Below are positions 13,659 to 24,160 of a stretch of DNA of 64,000 nucleotides, one piece after another. Under the pieces are notes generated by a model, which saw only the letters and a list, made by a program, of their open reading frames with translations, did not search any database and was not told the DNA's origin. Position numbers and translations under genes: made by a program. Within the stretch, counting starts at the first letter, position 1; each line of letters begins with the position of its first letter. This stretch comes from Tethya wilhelma (Eukaryota > Porifera > Demospongiae > Tethyida > Tethyidae), in NCBI GenBank assembly GCA_964030475.1, contig CAXIPT010000001.1, forward strand, positions 17,520,514 to 17,584,513, given 5' to 3'.

Positions 13659-13846
13659 TGTGGTAAATGTATGTGCATTACATCATTTCCTGTTATACAC
13701 CCACTCGCTTGATTGTCATATATATAGCATATGTATTGTGTTTTTATCAGAGTCTGTGCACGAACAAGTTTTTAATGAACTGAACTGAACTGAAGTGTGT
13801 TAGCTAGTATTGGGTGGTAGTCTTCTTGTAGAACTGAGATACTACA
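13659..13846 (+). repeat. 5' outer LTR
   Basis: 188-bp direct repeat, identical by eye to 25719-25906. It holds the triple GAACT block that the middle LTR lacks. Confidence 0.92.
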
Positions 13847-13886
13847 AATTGGCGACGAGTAGTACGGGATTCGAGGTCGAACCGTC

Positions 13887-14537
13887 ATGGCTACCACCAC
13901 GATTGGACACATGCAGGAGTTTGATCCTGACAAAGAAACAGTGACTGAGTATTTAGAAAGGTTCCAAATGTTCGTGTCGGCTAACAGTATTGCGGACGGA
14001 AAGCTCGTCCCGACGCTTTTGACGGCATTGGGCCCGAAGCATTATTCGCTCCTACGAGGGCTGACGTCTCCCACCTTGCCCAAAGACAAGTCCTATGACG
14101 ACTTAGTCGCCCTGCTGAAGAAGCACTATGATCCTGAGCCTAACGTGATAGCCGAGCGGTTCAACTTTTATGCGAGAAGTCAGAAACCAGGCGAGTCAGT
14201 CGCCGATTTTACGGCAAGCTTGCGCCAATTGGCCAGCCGTTGTCAGTTCGGAGCAATTCTCTCGGAGGCGCTGAGAGACCGTCTGGTGTGTGGGCTACAG
14301 AACGAGAGCATTCAAAAGGCTCTTCTGACAAAGTCGGAGCTCACTCTAGACAAGGCTGTAGAGATAGCACATGGTATGGAAGCAGCTATTTTAAAATCAA
14401 GGGAGTTAAAAGGACAGAATGCCGGATCAGTTCTCGCCGTCAAGCCACCTGGGGAGCCGTGCGGACGTTGTGGTCGCAAGAATCACACCAAGAGTGAGTG
14501 CAAGTTCAAGGATGCTAAATGCACCCGCTTCGCATAA
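13887..14537 (+). pseudogene. Truncated gag of the LTR element
   Basis: Starts MATTTIGHMQEFDPD like the gag at 21708, and is nearly identical to it through the first zinc knuckle (CGRCGRKNHTKSEC). Homology stops at about 14522, just before the second knuckle, and the frame ends at TAA 14535-14537 in unrelated sequence. It keeps three residues that are deleted in the second gag after FVS, so the two copies are distinct elements. Capsid/nucleocapsid function is known for the family; this copy cannot make the full protein. Confidence 0.9.
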
Positions 14538-16213
14538 GATTTTCAGGATATATACTGATAAAAAGAAAGTCATATGACAAGGCATATACTGACCAATATG
14601 TGGCCTATAGGACGAACGGTAAGGGGTCACCATCGAGTATGGCAGGAACAAGGCAAAAGCCTACAAGCAGTACAAGCCAGGTTCATATCCCTGAAACGAC
14701 TGCACCGAGCCGGCAAAAGGCACTAAGCATAGGTAGGTGAACCACGTAAGATGGCACAGTCAGGGCCGGGCAGTCATACTGAATTGAGTGCATGAACTTT
14801 GACAGACAGTAAAGTTTACTCCCCAATATGATAAGCACTTTTATCAGTCCAAAATGGCTTGTTAGACTAGGCCAGGGCATGCAGGAGTGGCAAATGACCT
14901 GCCAGTTGATCTCCATTTAGGTATGTGGCTTAGCTTTGATTCCATACTCTCCCCCCAGGAATATTTAATAACAAAAACAGGATAGACAAGGGGTGGTCAT
15001 GCATGACCATACCCGCTGTACTAACACCCGTGACCGGGATCAAGATGCGATTAAGGGCTCAAGCAACAAAAATTGGCCCCATCAAAGGTCAAGAGAGCTT
15101 GATTGTTTGCTTTCGATCAACAGTCAAAGGTCTCTAGCTTGAGCCAGCATGTTTTAGTTGGGNTTTAGCCATTCCTGTGTCTCATTACATTTCCAATGTT
15201 TTTTGTACTTGTAACATATAGAAAGGCAAGCAAATCTTATGATACAGCTCCTGCCTCCAAATCATGCAAATGACTGAGATGTGTGTTACACTTCAGTATC
15301 AAGCAGGCTCAGTAAACACTTGAACTTACTGAGCAGCCCAGCCACAGTCTGGCTTGCCAGAGTACTAGCTTAGTAGCTAGCTACTCAATTGTGATTTGTA
15401 GAATTATGAAAAAATGAGAACAAACAAGTTCAAGAAACATTGGAAATGTAATGAGACACAGGAATGGCTAAATCGTAAAAAGAATGCAAACAAGATGGAA
15501 TGACTGTTAAGAGTGTGTAAGGAATTCTTCCTATGGGCAAAATAAGAGACTCAATAAGGAGATTGTTAAATGCAGCCCATACAGGAAGAATTCTGCACGC
15601 ACTCTAACAGCCATTCCATCTTGTTTGCATTCTTTTTACGATTTAGCCATTCCTGTGTCTCATTACATTTCCAATGTTTTTTGTACTTGTTTTCTTTATA
15701 TTGCACACCATATGTGTATCACTAATGAACAATGTATACCCTGAAAAAGTGAAAAATTACCCCGCTCCAAGCTATCCCTCATTTTCAAAAGTATGTATTT
15801 TTGGATCTAGCCCCTCCCACAAACATCAGTTGACTTTCATTTTCAAAAAAAATTTAACACGATGAACACCAAGTTTGGTATTCTAATTCCATACAATAAT
15901 TAATAACGTGAAGGGGTTGACTTTTAATTAGGTCATTAACATAAGCGGGCGTATATTAGTAGCGCGATACGCATACGGGAGAGCACGAATTCCACCCCTC
16001 AAAGGGCGTATAAAAGGGCAAGGGCCCGGCTGGAAGTATATTCACCCTCACCTGTAAGTGGCGGAAAAATTCAAATCTCCAAGAGACTTCTCCGGTATTT
16101 TCTGCTCGCGAAACACACCAACACACACAAAAACAGCGTACAAAAGCCATTTTAGTGCCAGAACCACGTGGCAAGAGAATTTTTTTCAACCAATGCGGGA
16201 TTTTGTAACCATC
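14538..16213. other. Foreign segment inside the LTR element, no gene
   Basis: No recognisable coding region. It contains an N at 15163, a foldback repeat (15423-15690) and one more copy of that repeat's arm end at 15164-15210. Near 16019-16026 a TATAAAAG box precedes the coding-like stretch that starts at 16214. Confidence 0.5.
15423..15690. repeat. Foldback inverted repeat with arms of about 110 bp
   Basis: The left arm (15423-15538) and right arm (about 15576-15690) are reverse complements. Shared blocks include TTAGCCATTCCTGTGTCTCA, ACATTTCCAATGTTTTTTGT and GCCATTCCATCTTGTTTGCA. The spacer is about 37 bp. The tip of the arm is present a third time at 15164, right after the N. Confidence 0.85.
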
Positions 16214-17012
16214 ATGGCATCTGGAAGTTCAGCCACAGATACACATTTTGAGATAACACAAAGAATACTAAATACATATAAAAATAAGTATATTTGTCTT
16301 GGATAGGTGAGAGTTGAGAGTAGAGAAGCACCCCCAGAGTCTTTTGTCTTGAGTTTGAGCCAGTTTCTTGATGACAATCAACCAGAGGACCATACTGTGA
16401 CACTGACTCTGGACACCTTGACTCTAGAAGAGCTCCACAGCACACCACCTGGTGTTGCCCACAGTAGCTCGCCATCTCCACCACTAGATGATCCAGCACA
16501 CCAGACGAACTCGAGTCATTGGAAGCCGACGATTATGAGCCAGAAAGTAAGACATCAAGAGAAAGAGCATACGTACATTACTTAGTACAATCATTCACAG
16601 GCAGAGTGTACATCAGTCATCCACAGCCCAACTATCCCGACTTTCGTGGATATAATCACTGTCGACATTGCCTTTGCAATCCATGTCTCATCCTCCAGTG
16701 CACACACAGCCAATGACGAGAAGCGACACAGGCTGTACAGGATGTTTGTAGATTGTGGCAAGATGAATATCTTGTGAGGAAGGAACTGTCCGAGATGACA
16801 AGCAAGATATTATGCCTGATTGTGTGATAAAAGTAAGTGTAATTGTGTGCAATTTTTAACTCAATACTTTCTGTACCTTTGTGTAACTGTGTAGGCAATC
16901 AGGTAAAATATCCAAGTCTTGATGGACACTACAGAGACTACATGTCAACCTTCAAGGCTCTATTGGAGGCAGATGCACTTAAACCTGAAGAGTCACCATC
17001 ACTAGATTAGAG
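16214..17012 (+). pseudogene. Coding-like remnant, unknown or transposon-associated protein
   Basis: A start MASGSSATDTHFEI lies 188 bp after a TATAAAAG box. Protein-like segments follow in shifting frames: an acidic stretch ending PDELESLEADDYEPE (to about 16548), a Cys/His-rich stretch (CRHCLCNPC, about 16660-16695), and an end DGHYRDYMSTFKALLEADAL with TAG at 17008-17010. Candidate splice sites exist (gtaagac near 16549, ag before 16602), but stops interrupt any simple joining. I read it as a decayed gene. P2X7-C-like sponge proteins have similar acidic-then-Cys-rich layouts, which is only a weak resemblance. Confidence 0.4.
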
Positions 17013-17055
17013 ATATTCAATGTATTATACATACTTAATCAACTTCATCTTCACT

Positions 17056-18420
17056 TTAATCAATGGGAATTAGCAAACCATCCTCTATCAATTCATTGTT
17101 GCCATCCAGATCATCACTCAGCTCACTGTAACATTAGTCCACACACATGAGTATGTAACGCAATAACTAATGTTTGTAAATACACTGACCTTACATCGAC
17201 CTTGTTCAAAGTAACATAATCCATCCAAAGAGATTCCACAAATCTGAACGTCTTTGCCTTTAACACTTTCATGGGAGTACGACGATCAGGTTGTCGCAAG
17301 TCTTTGACCTTCGTAGGCTCTGTTTACATTTTTATTCTGTTAGAGAATCAATGTAAGCACACATTTCTTCAAAGATACCTGTCAAATAACTAACCCAATC
17401 CATGACTGCTAGATACATTCTCATGGTAAATGTGGAAGTGGAGAAGTGGATCTCTTTGGTAGGTAAGTAAGGAGCTGGTGATTGAATGACTCCACCCAGT
17501 AAGTGTCACGACACTACAAGGAAAATTAGAACAACATGATGACCACAACTGTACACACATACTCGGCAAAAGCCCCCTGTTTGTTGATAAATATAGGTGT
17601 GGTTTACACTGCTGTGAGCACATCCTTACTGGGTGAATAGGCTGGCGTATGGCAGGATGATGTTACCTGACAGTTAGCGTGAAATCCCTATACATATACA
17701 TACATAATATGCAGTGTACAAAAGGAAAAAAATACACACATAGTTCGATCATACAATCATACTCTTGTTAATATACCTTGTAATGTTGAGGAATATTCAG
17801 AATCAGGTGTTGGAGTTTACTGGGCGAATCCTCACAACTTTTCATCACCCAGTACAAATAAATCTTTATGCTTCGTTCTAATTAATGCATACACATTCCC
17901 CAGTAAAATTGTCTGCAAAACACAATTCACTCAACATACGTTTGTCGACTAGCTGAGAAAACCAGGTCTTCCCTCTATCCTGCACACGACCAGAGGCAAT
18001 CTTCTTCATCTCTTTGCCAACATTCTTTGTACCTACAATACAAACTGATGTACTATAACTGCCACAGGCTGCTTTGTTGCCCACCTACCATGCCACATGT
18101 CATATGAATTGACCAAACCAAGTGTGTAGCTGGACACAAAAGTGACAATATCGTGGGCTACCTCGGTGATGTGAAGGCCTATGTTAATAAACGTGTGCAC
18201 GTTATGTACAGTACAATCATATTCTCTACATACCTCTGGCTTGGACTTGGGGAATAACCTCCTTGTTACAAGCTAGCTCTCGAGTCTGAGCTACACCATG
18301 AGCAGTCCGAGCTAATACCAAGGAGTGCTGTAGAATAGTCTACATATCAAGGAGGGTGCTGGAGGAACAAAACTCAACTAAGTTTTCAAACAAACAAGGC
18401 ACAGTAGTGTGATAAGGCAT
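17056..18420 (-). pseudogene. Decayed C-terminal part of a transposase-like multi-exon gene
   Basis: Minus-strand exons read in order: LVLARTAHGVAQTRELACNK (about 18330-18270), ITEVAHDIVTFVSSYTLGLV (about 18175-18110), GTKNVGKEMKKIASGRVQDR (about 18035-17940), YWVMKSCEDSPSKLQHLILN (about 17875-17780), CRDTYWVESFNHQLLTYLPK then HFSTSTFTMRMYLAVMDW (about 17515-17400), a piece with RRTPMKVLKAKTFRFVESLW (about 17290-17190), and an acidic end LIEDGLLIPID with TAA. The WVESFNHQLL and the MRM..AVMDW blocks are in different frames, so at least one base is lost or gained. I remember this order of motifs from repeated invertebrate proteins that are probably transposase-derived; family assignment needs a search. 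Confidence 0.5.
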
Positions 18421-18726
18421 TTGCTGTTGAGTCGTGACGTGCATCAGTGATGTCCCACTATAATAGTGAGTATACATTAGACCGTACATGCTTACAAATT
18501 TGGTACACCCACCTCCCCTTTTGTAGGGTAATCGGGAAATTTTTTGACACCATCAACAGCAGTCTGCATGCTAATTTCAGCAGTTTGCCTATCAATTCTT
18601 TGTAGCCTCGTTTGTGGTACACTGAATAAAGATGTGTGTCGTAGCTACAATTCAAATTGTACGTGTGTGGATGTAGTCATGACCTATATATCCCTCCAAA
18701 CCGAACAAACTTGCACAGTTGGTGTA

Positions 18727-19164
18727 TTGTGATGGCCATATTCGTCATGGAGTACCATTGTTTTGAGGACTTGCGTTGTCTTGTCCCTGTGGCTACTCCA
18801 GATCACCTTGGGAGTCTTGAGAGTGTAGTTCAGGTATGTAATCTATGGTGCATGTGCCTTACTTTTTAGTGACATCCAACAGCTCTATACTGTCGTATGT
18901 ATATCAATTGTATGTTTGTACGAATATAAAAGGGTCATGTTCTTTGAGTACTCTTCCAGTGTCGTTGGTGTAAGAAGCAAAGACGAACCTGGTCGAGCTC
19001 ACGTGTGTTTGGGGGCCATTACTTGGTCAATCAGAAGTAAGTTTGATATGTAGTACTTCTCAGAATATTGTTTGTAGCTAACATGTTCTTTCTATTAGAT
19101 TTGTACATGGGTTCACTTGTGCCAGTATCCTGTGACTCAATGTCATTACTATCATCCGGCTTAC
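18727..19164 (+). pseudogene. N-terminal-type fragment of the same transposase-like family, opposite strand
   Basis: Plus-strand exons: a piece ending in the protein-like HLGSLESVVQ before a gtatgt donor (18834), then 18960-19036 reading CRWCKKQRRTWSSSRVFGGH and YLVNQ up to gtaagt, then FVHGFTCASIL (from about 19100). The CxxC pair and the SSRVFGGHYLVNQK block look like a zinc-ribbon domain. The fragment is cut by the MITE at 19165. It faces away from the minus-strand C-terminal part at 17.1-18.4 kb, so it belongs to another copy or the gene was inverted. Confidence 0.45.
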
Positions 19165-19560
19165 CAGTGGCGGATCCAGAGGGGTTTCCGTAGTTTCCAT
19201 GGAAACCCCTTTTGGCCAGGCCAGCTTACAATTTTTTTTATAACAAACAAAAGAAAGCTAGGGTATGGACTCTTACAAGTAGAAAATACTTACTTTGAGA
19301 GCCTTGACAGCGAATTTAAGACAAGAAATATGAGCTAGAACGCTTGGATACTTGCACAAAACAGCTAGCCAGTCAGCTCCTTAGCGCGATCGACGCTCAT
19401 TGTAAAGTGCAAAGTTCTTTGAAGTGAAAAAGGGGTGGGGCTGTATTACGAAAAATGGGCCTGTTTTAACAAAAGTGGGCGTGGCTACCCCAAATTTTTC
19501 GCGTGCTCCACGCGCACTATTGTTAGAAGCCCCCTTTCAAAAATCCTAGATCCGCCACTG
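19165..19560. mobile_element. MITE with CAGTGGCGGATC termini
   Basis: 396-bp element starting CAGTGGCGGATCCAG and ending CTAGATCCGCCACTG, flanked by CTTAC on each side (19160-19164, 19561-19565). It is non-coding. The terminus resembles a DNA-transposon end common in animal genomes. The 5-bp duplication does not decide the superfamily. Confidence 0.85.
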
Positions 19561-20348
19561 CTTACCATCAGCTAAGTACACACCTATTTCATGAGTAATA
19601 GATATTTACTATCGCAAAGAGCGGGTAATAGATATTTGCTATCGTAAAGAGTGCAAAAAAGGCTCAAATGTCAAGAGGTGGACTGCCTGGTGGTGTCAGA
19701 AGCTTTCTAATGCTCCCTAGCCTTGTCACAAAAGCTTCGTTCTCTTTTTGAGTGGAAAAAGTGTAATGCACACGCTTTCTCTTTCTGCTCGCCATTTTCG
19801 TCGATCTGTAAGCTATGACGTGATGTAGCTTCCTAAATCGCTATAGCGCTAATATCTCGATGCGAAAGCAAAGTGTATACACGCTAGGAAGAATGTATGA
19901 GAAGCACTTCTGATTTGTCCATGTTTAAAATTTCACTTCGGCCATTTTTCTGACCGGGCCCACCCCTTTTATACCCCTGCCTCTCGTTTAACTTGAGTAT
20001 CCAGACTTAACTACACTGAGTGTGCACAATCAAAGAATCGAAAGGCTTTGCCATTATACCCCTTCCCTGCTTGTGCCACCTGTACTATAGTTTGTTTTAT
20101 CAAATGGAAGATATTGTGCCCAACCAACGACATGCATTTGTTTTCACTTCAATAGGTGTATGTTCCTCGAATCAATTTATAGCTAAACAATTTCACAGAT
20201 GGATGGAATCATCCTCTTCGATCTGAGAATTGTTTGTTTTGCATTCAATTGTGGACATGGGGCATATTTATTGCCCTATCTTCAGTTCTAGCACAACCTG
20301 TAACTGAAAGTGACTATAAAATTGAAGTGTAAATCATTTTGATATGGC
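19561..20348. other. Intervening sequence, no gene
   Basis: Contains an imperfect tandem repeat of a unit with ATAGATATTTRCTATCG (about 19600-19650). No convincing coding exon. Confidence 0.45.
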
Positions 20349-20482
20349 ACTGCAGTGGAAATACCAGACACACATGTTGATTTAACAGAAGTACAAACTA
20401 AATACCTGCAACGCCATCATGCTCCTCTTGCTTCAAGTGATTATCAAGGAGTTGATCTCTATCTTGCAGTTGTTAATGCAGT
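20349..20482 (+). pseudogene. Isolated coding-like exon
   Basis: After ctgcag (20350-20355) a frame reads EIPDTHVDLTEVQTKYLQRH then HAPLASSDYQGVDLYLAVVN, up to a gtacaa donor. The composition is protein-like and splice signals flank it. It may belong with the plus-strand fragments at 18.7-19.2 kb. Function unknown. Confidence 0.35.
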
Positions 20483-21485
20483 CAGTACAATGTTGATTTA
20501 GTCTCAATGTGTAAACAACCTGGCAGTTGGCACGAAACCAGTTGTGAAATGATGGATTAAATGCACTAGTGAGCAAGCATTCTTTATTATTCCAACGTTG
20601 CTTTAATTGTTTAAACTCCTGATCAAGGGTATCGTCTACTGCAACAGAGTAGGATTTCCAAGGACATCCTAGACAAAATCTTGAGCATTACTCCTTGAAA
20701 TACTGAGATCCAAGAGTTTGCATTTTCTGAAATGAAGGAAACACCTGAGATGAGTAGCATATCTTAACTGGGTATGAAGCATTTCTTAATAATGCTTGTT
20801 CTCTGTCTGTTCCAAAAGCTTGAAGGTCTTGGATGTGGATCGACACAAAACCGTTCCGACAGGGTCCAATCAAATGTCATAGGTTCTGCAGTGTTAGTGA
20901 CAATCCGTGAATTCGGATTAGTCTTATCACCCTCGCTCTCTTTGCAAATTATCATAATTGGAATTAGTTGATCAGCCGTGCAAGACATTGACTTAGTAGA
21001 TGTGAACAATTGTCGTTGACAGTCAGCAGACTGTTGCTGTAGCTCTGAAAGACCAGACGCCCCAGTCACACTTCTTCACTTACTGCATGTTTAGGAGAAA
21101 GCTGCTCACTAACTTCACGCAACTTGCCCACTGTGCTTGGCAAGATCCTGATGTATGGGTTCTGTGACTTAGAGTTCCAATGAGAACGAAGTAGGATACT
21201 ATGCTCCTCATGATCAAATGAATAATTAACCAGAACCAAATTAAGAGAATCGCCATCATGACATATAGTATACCTAATTATGATTGTACACTACATGCCA
21301 ATAGACATAAGATTGTATGAGGATGCAGAAGCATATGTATCTTTATGAAAAAACACCATATGATGAAAGTCTGGACTTCCTTTATGCTTTTAGTACTTCT
21401 TAATGACATGATAGTAGCAACCAACTATATTCAGTGCTGCTGGTTTAGTTTTTCCACATATGCCAGCAATTCCAACATTGTCTAT
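20483..21485. other. No gene recognised; one minus-strand frame of 101 codons
   Basis: A minus frame at 21069-20764 (starts MTGASGLSELQQQSADCQRQ, ends with PHPRPSSFWNRQRTSIIKKC) has protein-like composition but no recognisable motif. The rest is AT-rich. The segment ends directly at the middle LTR, preceded by TCTAT. Confidence 0.35.
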
Positions 21486-21667
21486 TGTGGTAAATGTATG
21501 TGCATTACATCATTTCCTGTTATACACCCACTCGCTTGATTGTCATATATATAGCATATGTATTGTGTTTTATCAGAATCTGTGCACGAACAAGTTTTTA
21601 ATGAACTAAACACAAGTGTGTTAGCTAGTATTGGGTGGTAGTCTTCTTGTAGAACTGAGATACTACA
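21486..21667 (+). repeat. Middle LTR, diverged copy
   Basis: 182 bp, starting TGTGGTAAATG and ending TACTACA. Compared with the outer LTRs it has one T fewer after TATTGTG, AGAATC for AGAGTC, and a shorter AACTAAACACA block in place of the repeated GAACT. It serves as the 5' LTR of the gag-pol that follows, but its left flank TCTAT does not match the TGCAT right of the 3' LTR. Confidence 0.92.
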
Positions 21668-21707
21668 AATTGGCGACGAGTAGTACGGGATTCGAGGTCG
21701 AACCGTC

Positions 21708-22649
21708 ATGGCTACCACCACGATTGGACACATGCAGGAATTTGATCCTGACAAAGAAACAGTGACTGAGTATTTAGAAAGGTTCCAAATGTTCGTGTCG
21801 GTTGCGGACGGAAAGCTCGTCCAGACGCTTTTGACGGCATTGGGCCCGAAGCATTATTCGCTCCTACGAGGGTTGACGTCTCCCACTTTGCCCAAAGACA
21901 AGTCCTATGACGACTTAGTCGCCTTGCTGAAGAAGTACTACGATCCTGAGCCTAACGTGATAGCCGAGCGGTTCAACTTTTATGCGAGAAGTCAGAAACC
22001 AGGCGAGTCAGTCGCCGATTTTACGACAAGCTTGCGCCAATTGGCCAGCCGTTGTCAGTTCGGAGCATTTCTCTCGGAGACGCTGAGAGGCCGTCTGGTG
22101 TGTGGGCTACAGAACAAGAGCATTCAGAAGGCTCTTCTGACAAAGTCGGAGCTCACTCTAGACAAGGCTGTAGAGATAGCACATGGTATGGAAGCAGCTA
22201 TTTTAAAATCAAGGGAGTTAAAAGGACAGAATGCCGGATCAGTTCTCGCCGTCAAGCCACCCGGTGAGCCGTGCGGACGTTGTGGGCGCAAGAATCACAC
22301 CAAGAGTGAGTGCAAGTTCAAGGATGCAAAATGCCACAAGTGTGGTAAAGTAGGTCACATTGCACCTGTCTGTTATTCTAAGAAGCCTCTCAAGCGTGGG
22401 TCAAGCAGGAAAACAAAGTGGTTGGAGGTTACTACTGACTCCTCCTCTCTGTCTGGTAGTGGACGAGAAAAACCACTATTTGTGGTTAAGAATTACTCCT
22501 CTACACCTCCTTATGTGGTCGATGTACAGTTGAATATACACACTTTGACTATGGAAGTGGATACTGGGACAGCCGTATCCCTGGTTTTTGAGTCAGCAAT
22601 TTCCGAGTTGCTACAACGCACCAAGTTGACCCCCTTGAGGTGCTATTGA
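21708..22649 (+). CDS. Gag with start of protease, Ty3/gypsy element
   Basis: 313 codons. The capsid-like N-terminus MATTTIGHMQEFDPD is followed by two CCHC zinc knuckles (CGRCGRKNHTKSEC and CHKCGKVGHIAPVC, about residues 193-230) and a protease active site DTGTA (about residue 286). The frame ends 10 bases into the next open frame, inside what should be the protease domain. Because programmed shifts normally fall before the protease, this break is more likely a mutation, though a programmed shift is not excluded. Confidence 0.9.
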   Translation: MATTTIGHMQEFDPDKETVTEYLERFQMFVSVADGKLVQTLLTALGPKHYSLLRGLTSPTLPKDKSYDDLVALLKKYYDPEPNVIAERFNFYARSQKPGESVADFTTSLRQLASRCQFGAFLSETLRGRLVCGLQNKSIQKALLTKSELTLDKAVEIAHGMEAAILKSRELKGQNAGSVLAVKPPGEPCGRCGRKNHTKSECKFKDAKCHKCGKVGHIAPVCYSKKPLKRGSSRKTKWLEVTTDSSSLSGSGREKPLFVVKNYSSTPPYVVDVQLNIHTLTMEVDTGTAVSLVFESAISELLQRTKLTPLRCY

Positions 22650-24160
22650 AGACGTACACTGGTGAATCAATTCCAGTGGTAGGCAAGATGTCCGTCGAGG
22701 TCAGTTATGGGACCCAACGGCACAAGGAGATGGATTTGTTGGTGGTTCGAGGTCCTGGACCTAATCTCCTGGGACGTGATTGGCTGAGGGTTGTTCGGCT
22801 AGACTGGAGGAAGATTGGCCGAGTCGCGTCTGCTTCTGTCAGTGTAGAGGGCAAAGTGGCCGCTCTAAAGGACAAGTATCAGAAAGTATTTACTGAGGAA
22901 CTAGGGACAATAACTCCGTTCCAAGCTAGCCTCAATGTCACACCAGGAGCAATGCCAAAGTTCTTTAAGCCACGTCCTGTTCCGTTTTCACTAAAGGAGC
23001 AAGTTGGCCATGAGTTTGACCGACTAGAGCGTGAGGGAGTACTACAGAAGACTCATTACAGTGAGTGGGCAGCACCAGTTGTAGCTGTTCCTAAGAGTGA
23101 TGGTTGCATCTGGTTGTGCGGAGACTACAAGGTGACTGTGAATCCGGTCTTAGATGTGGACCAATATCCACTCCCAAAGCCGGAGGAGATATTTGTGACC
23201 CTTGCAGGGGGTAAGCACTTCTCAACCTTGGATCTCTCCCATGCATACAATCAGCTCCTATTGGATGAAGATTCTCGCAAGTACGTTACTATCAATACCC
23301 ACAAGGGATTGTACCAGTATACCAGGATGCCATTTGGAATTGCATCTGCACCTGCAGTTTTTCAACGTACGATGGATACCATCCTTCAAGGGATGGAAGG
23401 TGTTGCCTGGTACATTGATGATGTTATTATTACTGGTAGAACCGATGAGGAGCACTTGGAGCGACTAGAGGAAGTCCTTCGCAGATTCCAACGTCATGGA
23501 CTGCGTGTGAAGCTGGCAAAGTGCAAGTTCTTCAAGCCCAGTGTGGTCTTCCTGGGACATCGAATTGACGCTGAAGGTATTCACCCGACCGAAGACAAGC
23601 TAGAAGCTATTGTGAAGGCTCCAACACCAACCAATGTTCAAGAGTTGCGTTCATTTCTGGGGCTAATTAATTATTACGCCAAGTTTATTCCCAATGCTTC
23701 TACCATTCTGGCACCACTCAATTCACTCCTACGCAAAGATGCTGTCTGGAAGTGGTCTACCCAGTGTCAGCAAAGTTTTGCCACGGCCAAAGAGGCTTTG
23801 GTATCGTCTGAGGTGCTGATCCATTATGATCCCAAGCTGCCGATTCGTCTAGCAGGGGATGCTTCAGCATATGGAGTGGGAGCAGTGATTGCTCATGTGC
23901 TACCAGATGGCACAGAGAGGCCGATAGCATTTGCATCTCGATCCTTGACTGGTGCCGAGAGAAACTATGCTCAAGTGGAGAAGGAGGCCTTATCATTGAT
24001 ATTTGGTGTGAAACGATTCCATGCATATTTGTATGGACGGCAATTTACGATCGTGACAGATCACAAGCCATTGACCACCATCCTGGGACCCAAGAAGGGA
24101 ATTCCACCACTAGCAGCTGCAAGGTTACAGGGCTTGGATTCTATCTGCGTATCACTATGA
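22640..24160 (+). CDS. Pol part 1: protease remainder, reverse transcriptase, RNase H
   Basis: Begins in protease sequence (GESIPVVGK, LLGRDWL). Reverse transcriptase follows, with the finger/palm segments ending in the catalytic YIDD (near 23412-23423), then an RNase H segment (GDASAYGVGAV, VTDHKPL). The frame stops at 24158-24160 shortly after RNase H, while homologous sequence continues in another frame (ADALSRLP near 24200), so a frameshift near 24130 separates it from the integrase part. No joined reading is given. Confidence 0.9.
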   Translation: MLLKTYTGESIPVVGKMSVEVSYGTQRHKEMDLLVVRGPGPNLLGRDWLRVVRLDWRKIGRVASASVSVEGKVAALKDKYQKVFTEELGTITPFQASLNVTPGAMPKFFKPRPVPFSLKEQVGHEFDRLEREGVLQKTHYSEWAAPVVAVPKSDGCIWLCGDYKVTVNPVLDVDQYPLPKPEEIFVTLAGGKHFSTLDLSHAYNQLLLDEDSRKYVTINTHKGLYQYTRMPFGIASAPAVFQRTMDTILQGMEGVAWYIDDVIITGRTDEEHLERLEEVLRRFQRHGLRVKLAKCKFFKPSVVFLGHRIDAEGIHPTEDKLEAIVKAPTPTNVQELRSFLGLINYYAKFIPNASTILAPLNSLLRKDAVWKWSTQCQQSFATAKEALVSSEVLIHYDPKLPIRLAGDASAYGVGAVIAHVLPDGTERPIAFASRSLTGAERNYAQVEKEALSLIFGVKRFHAYLYGRQFTIVTDHKPLTTILGPKKGIPPLAAARLQGLDSICVSL

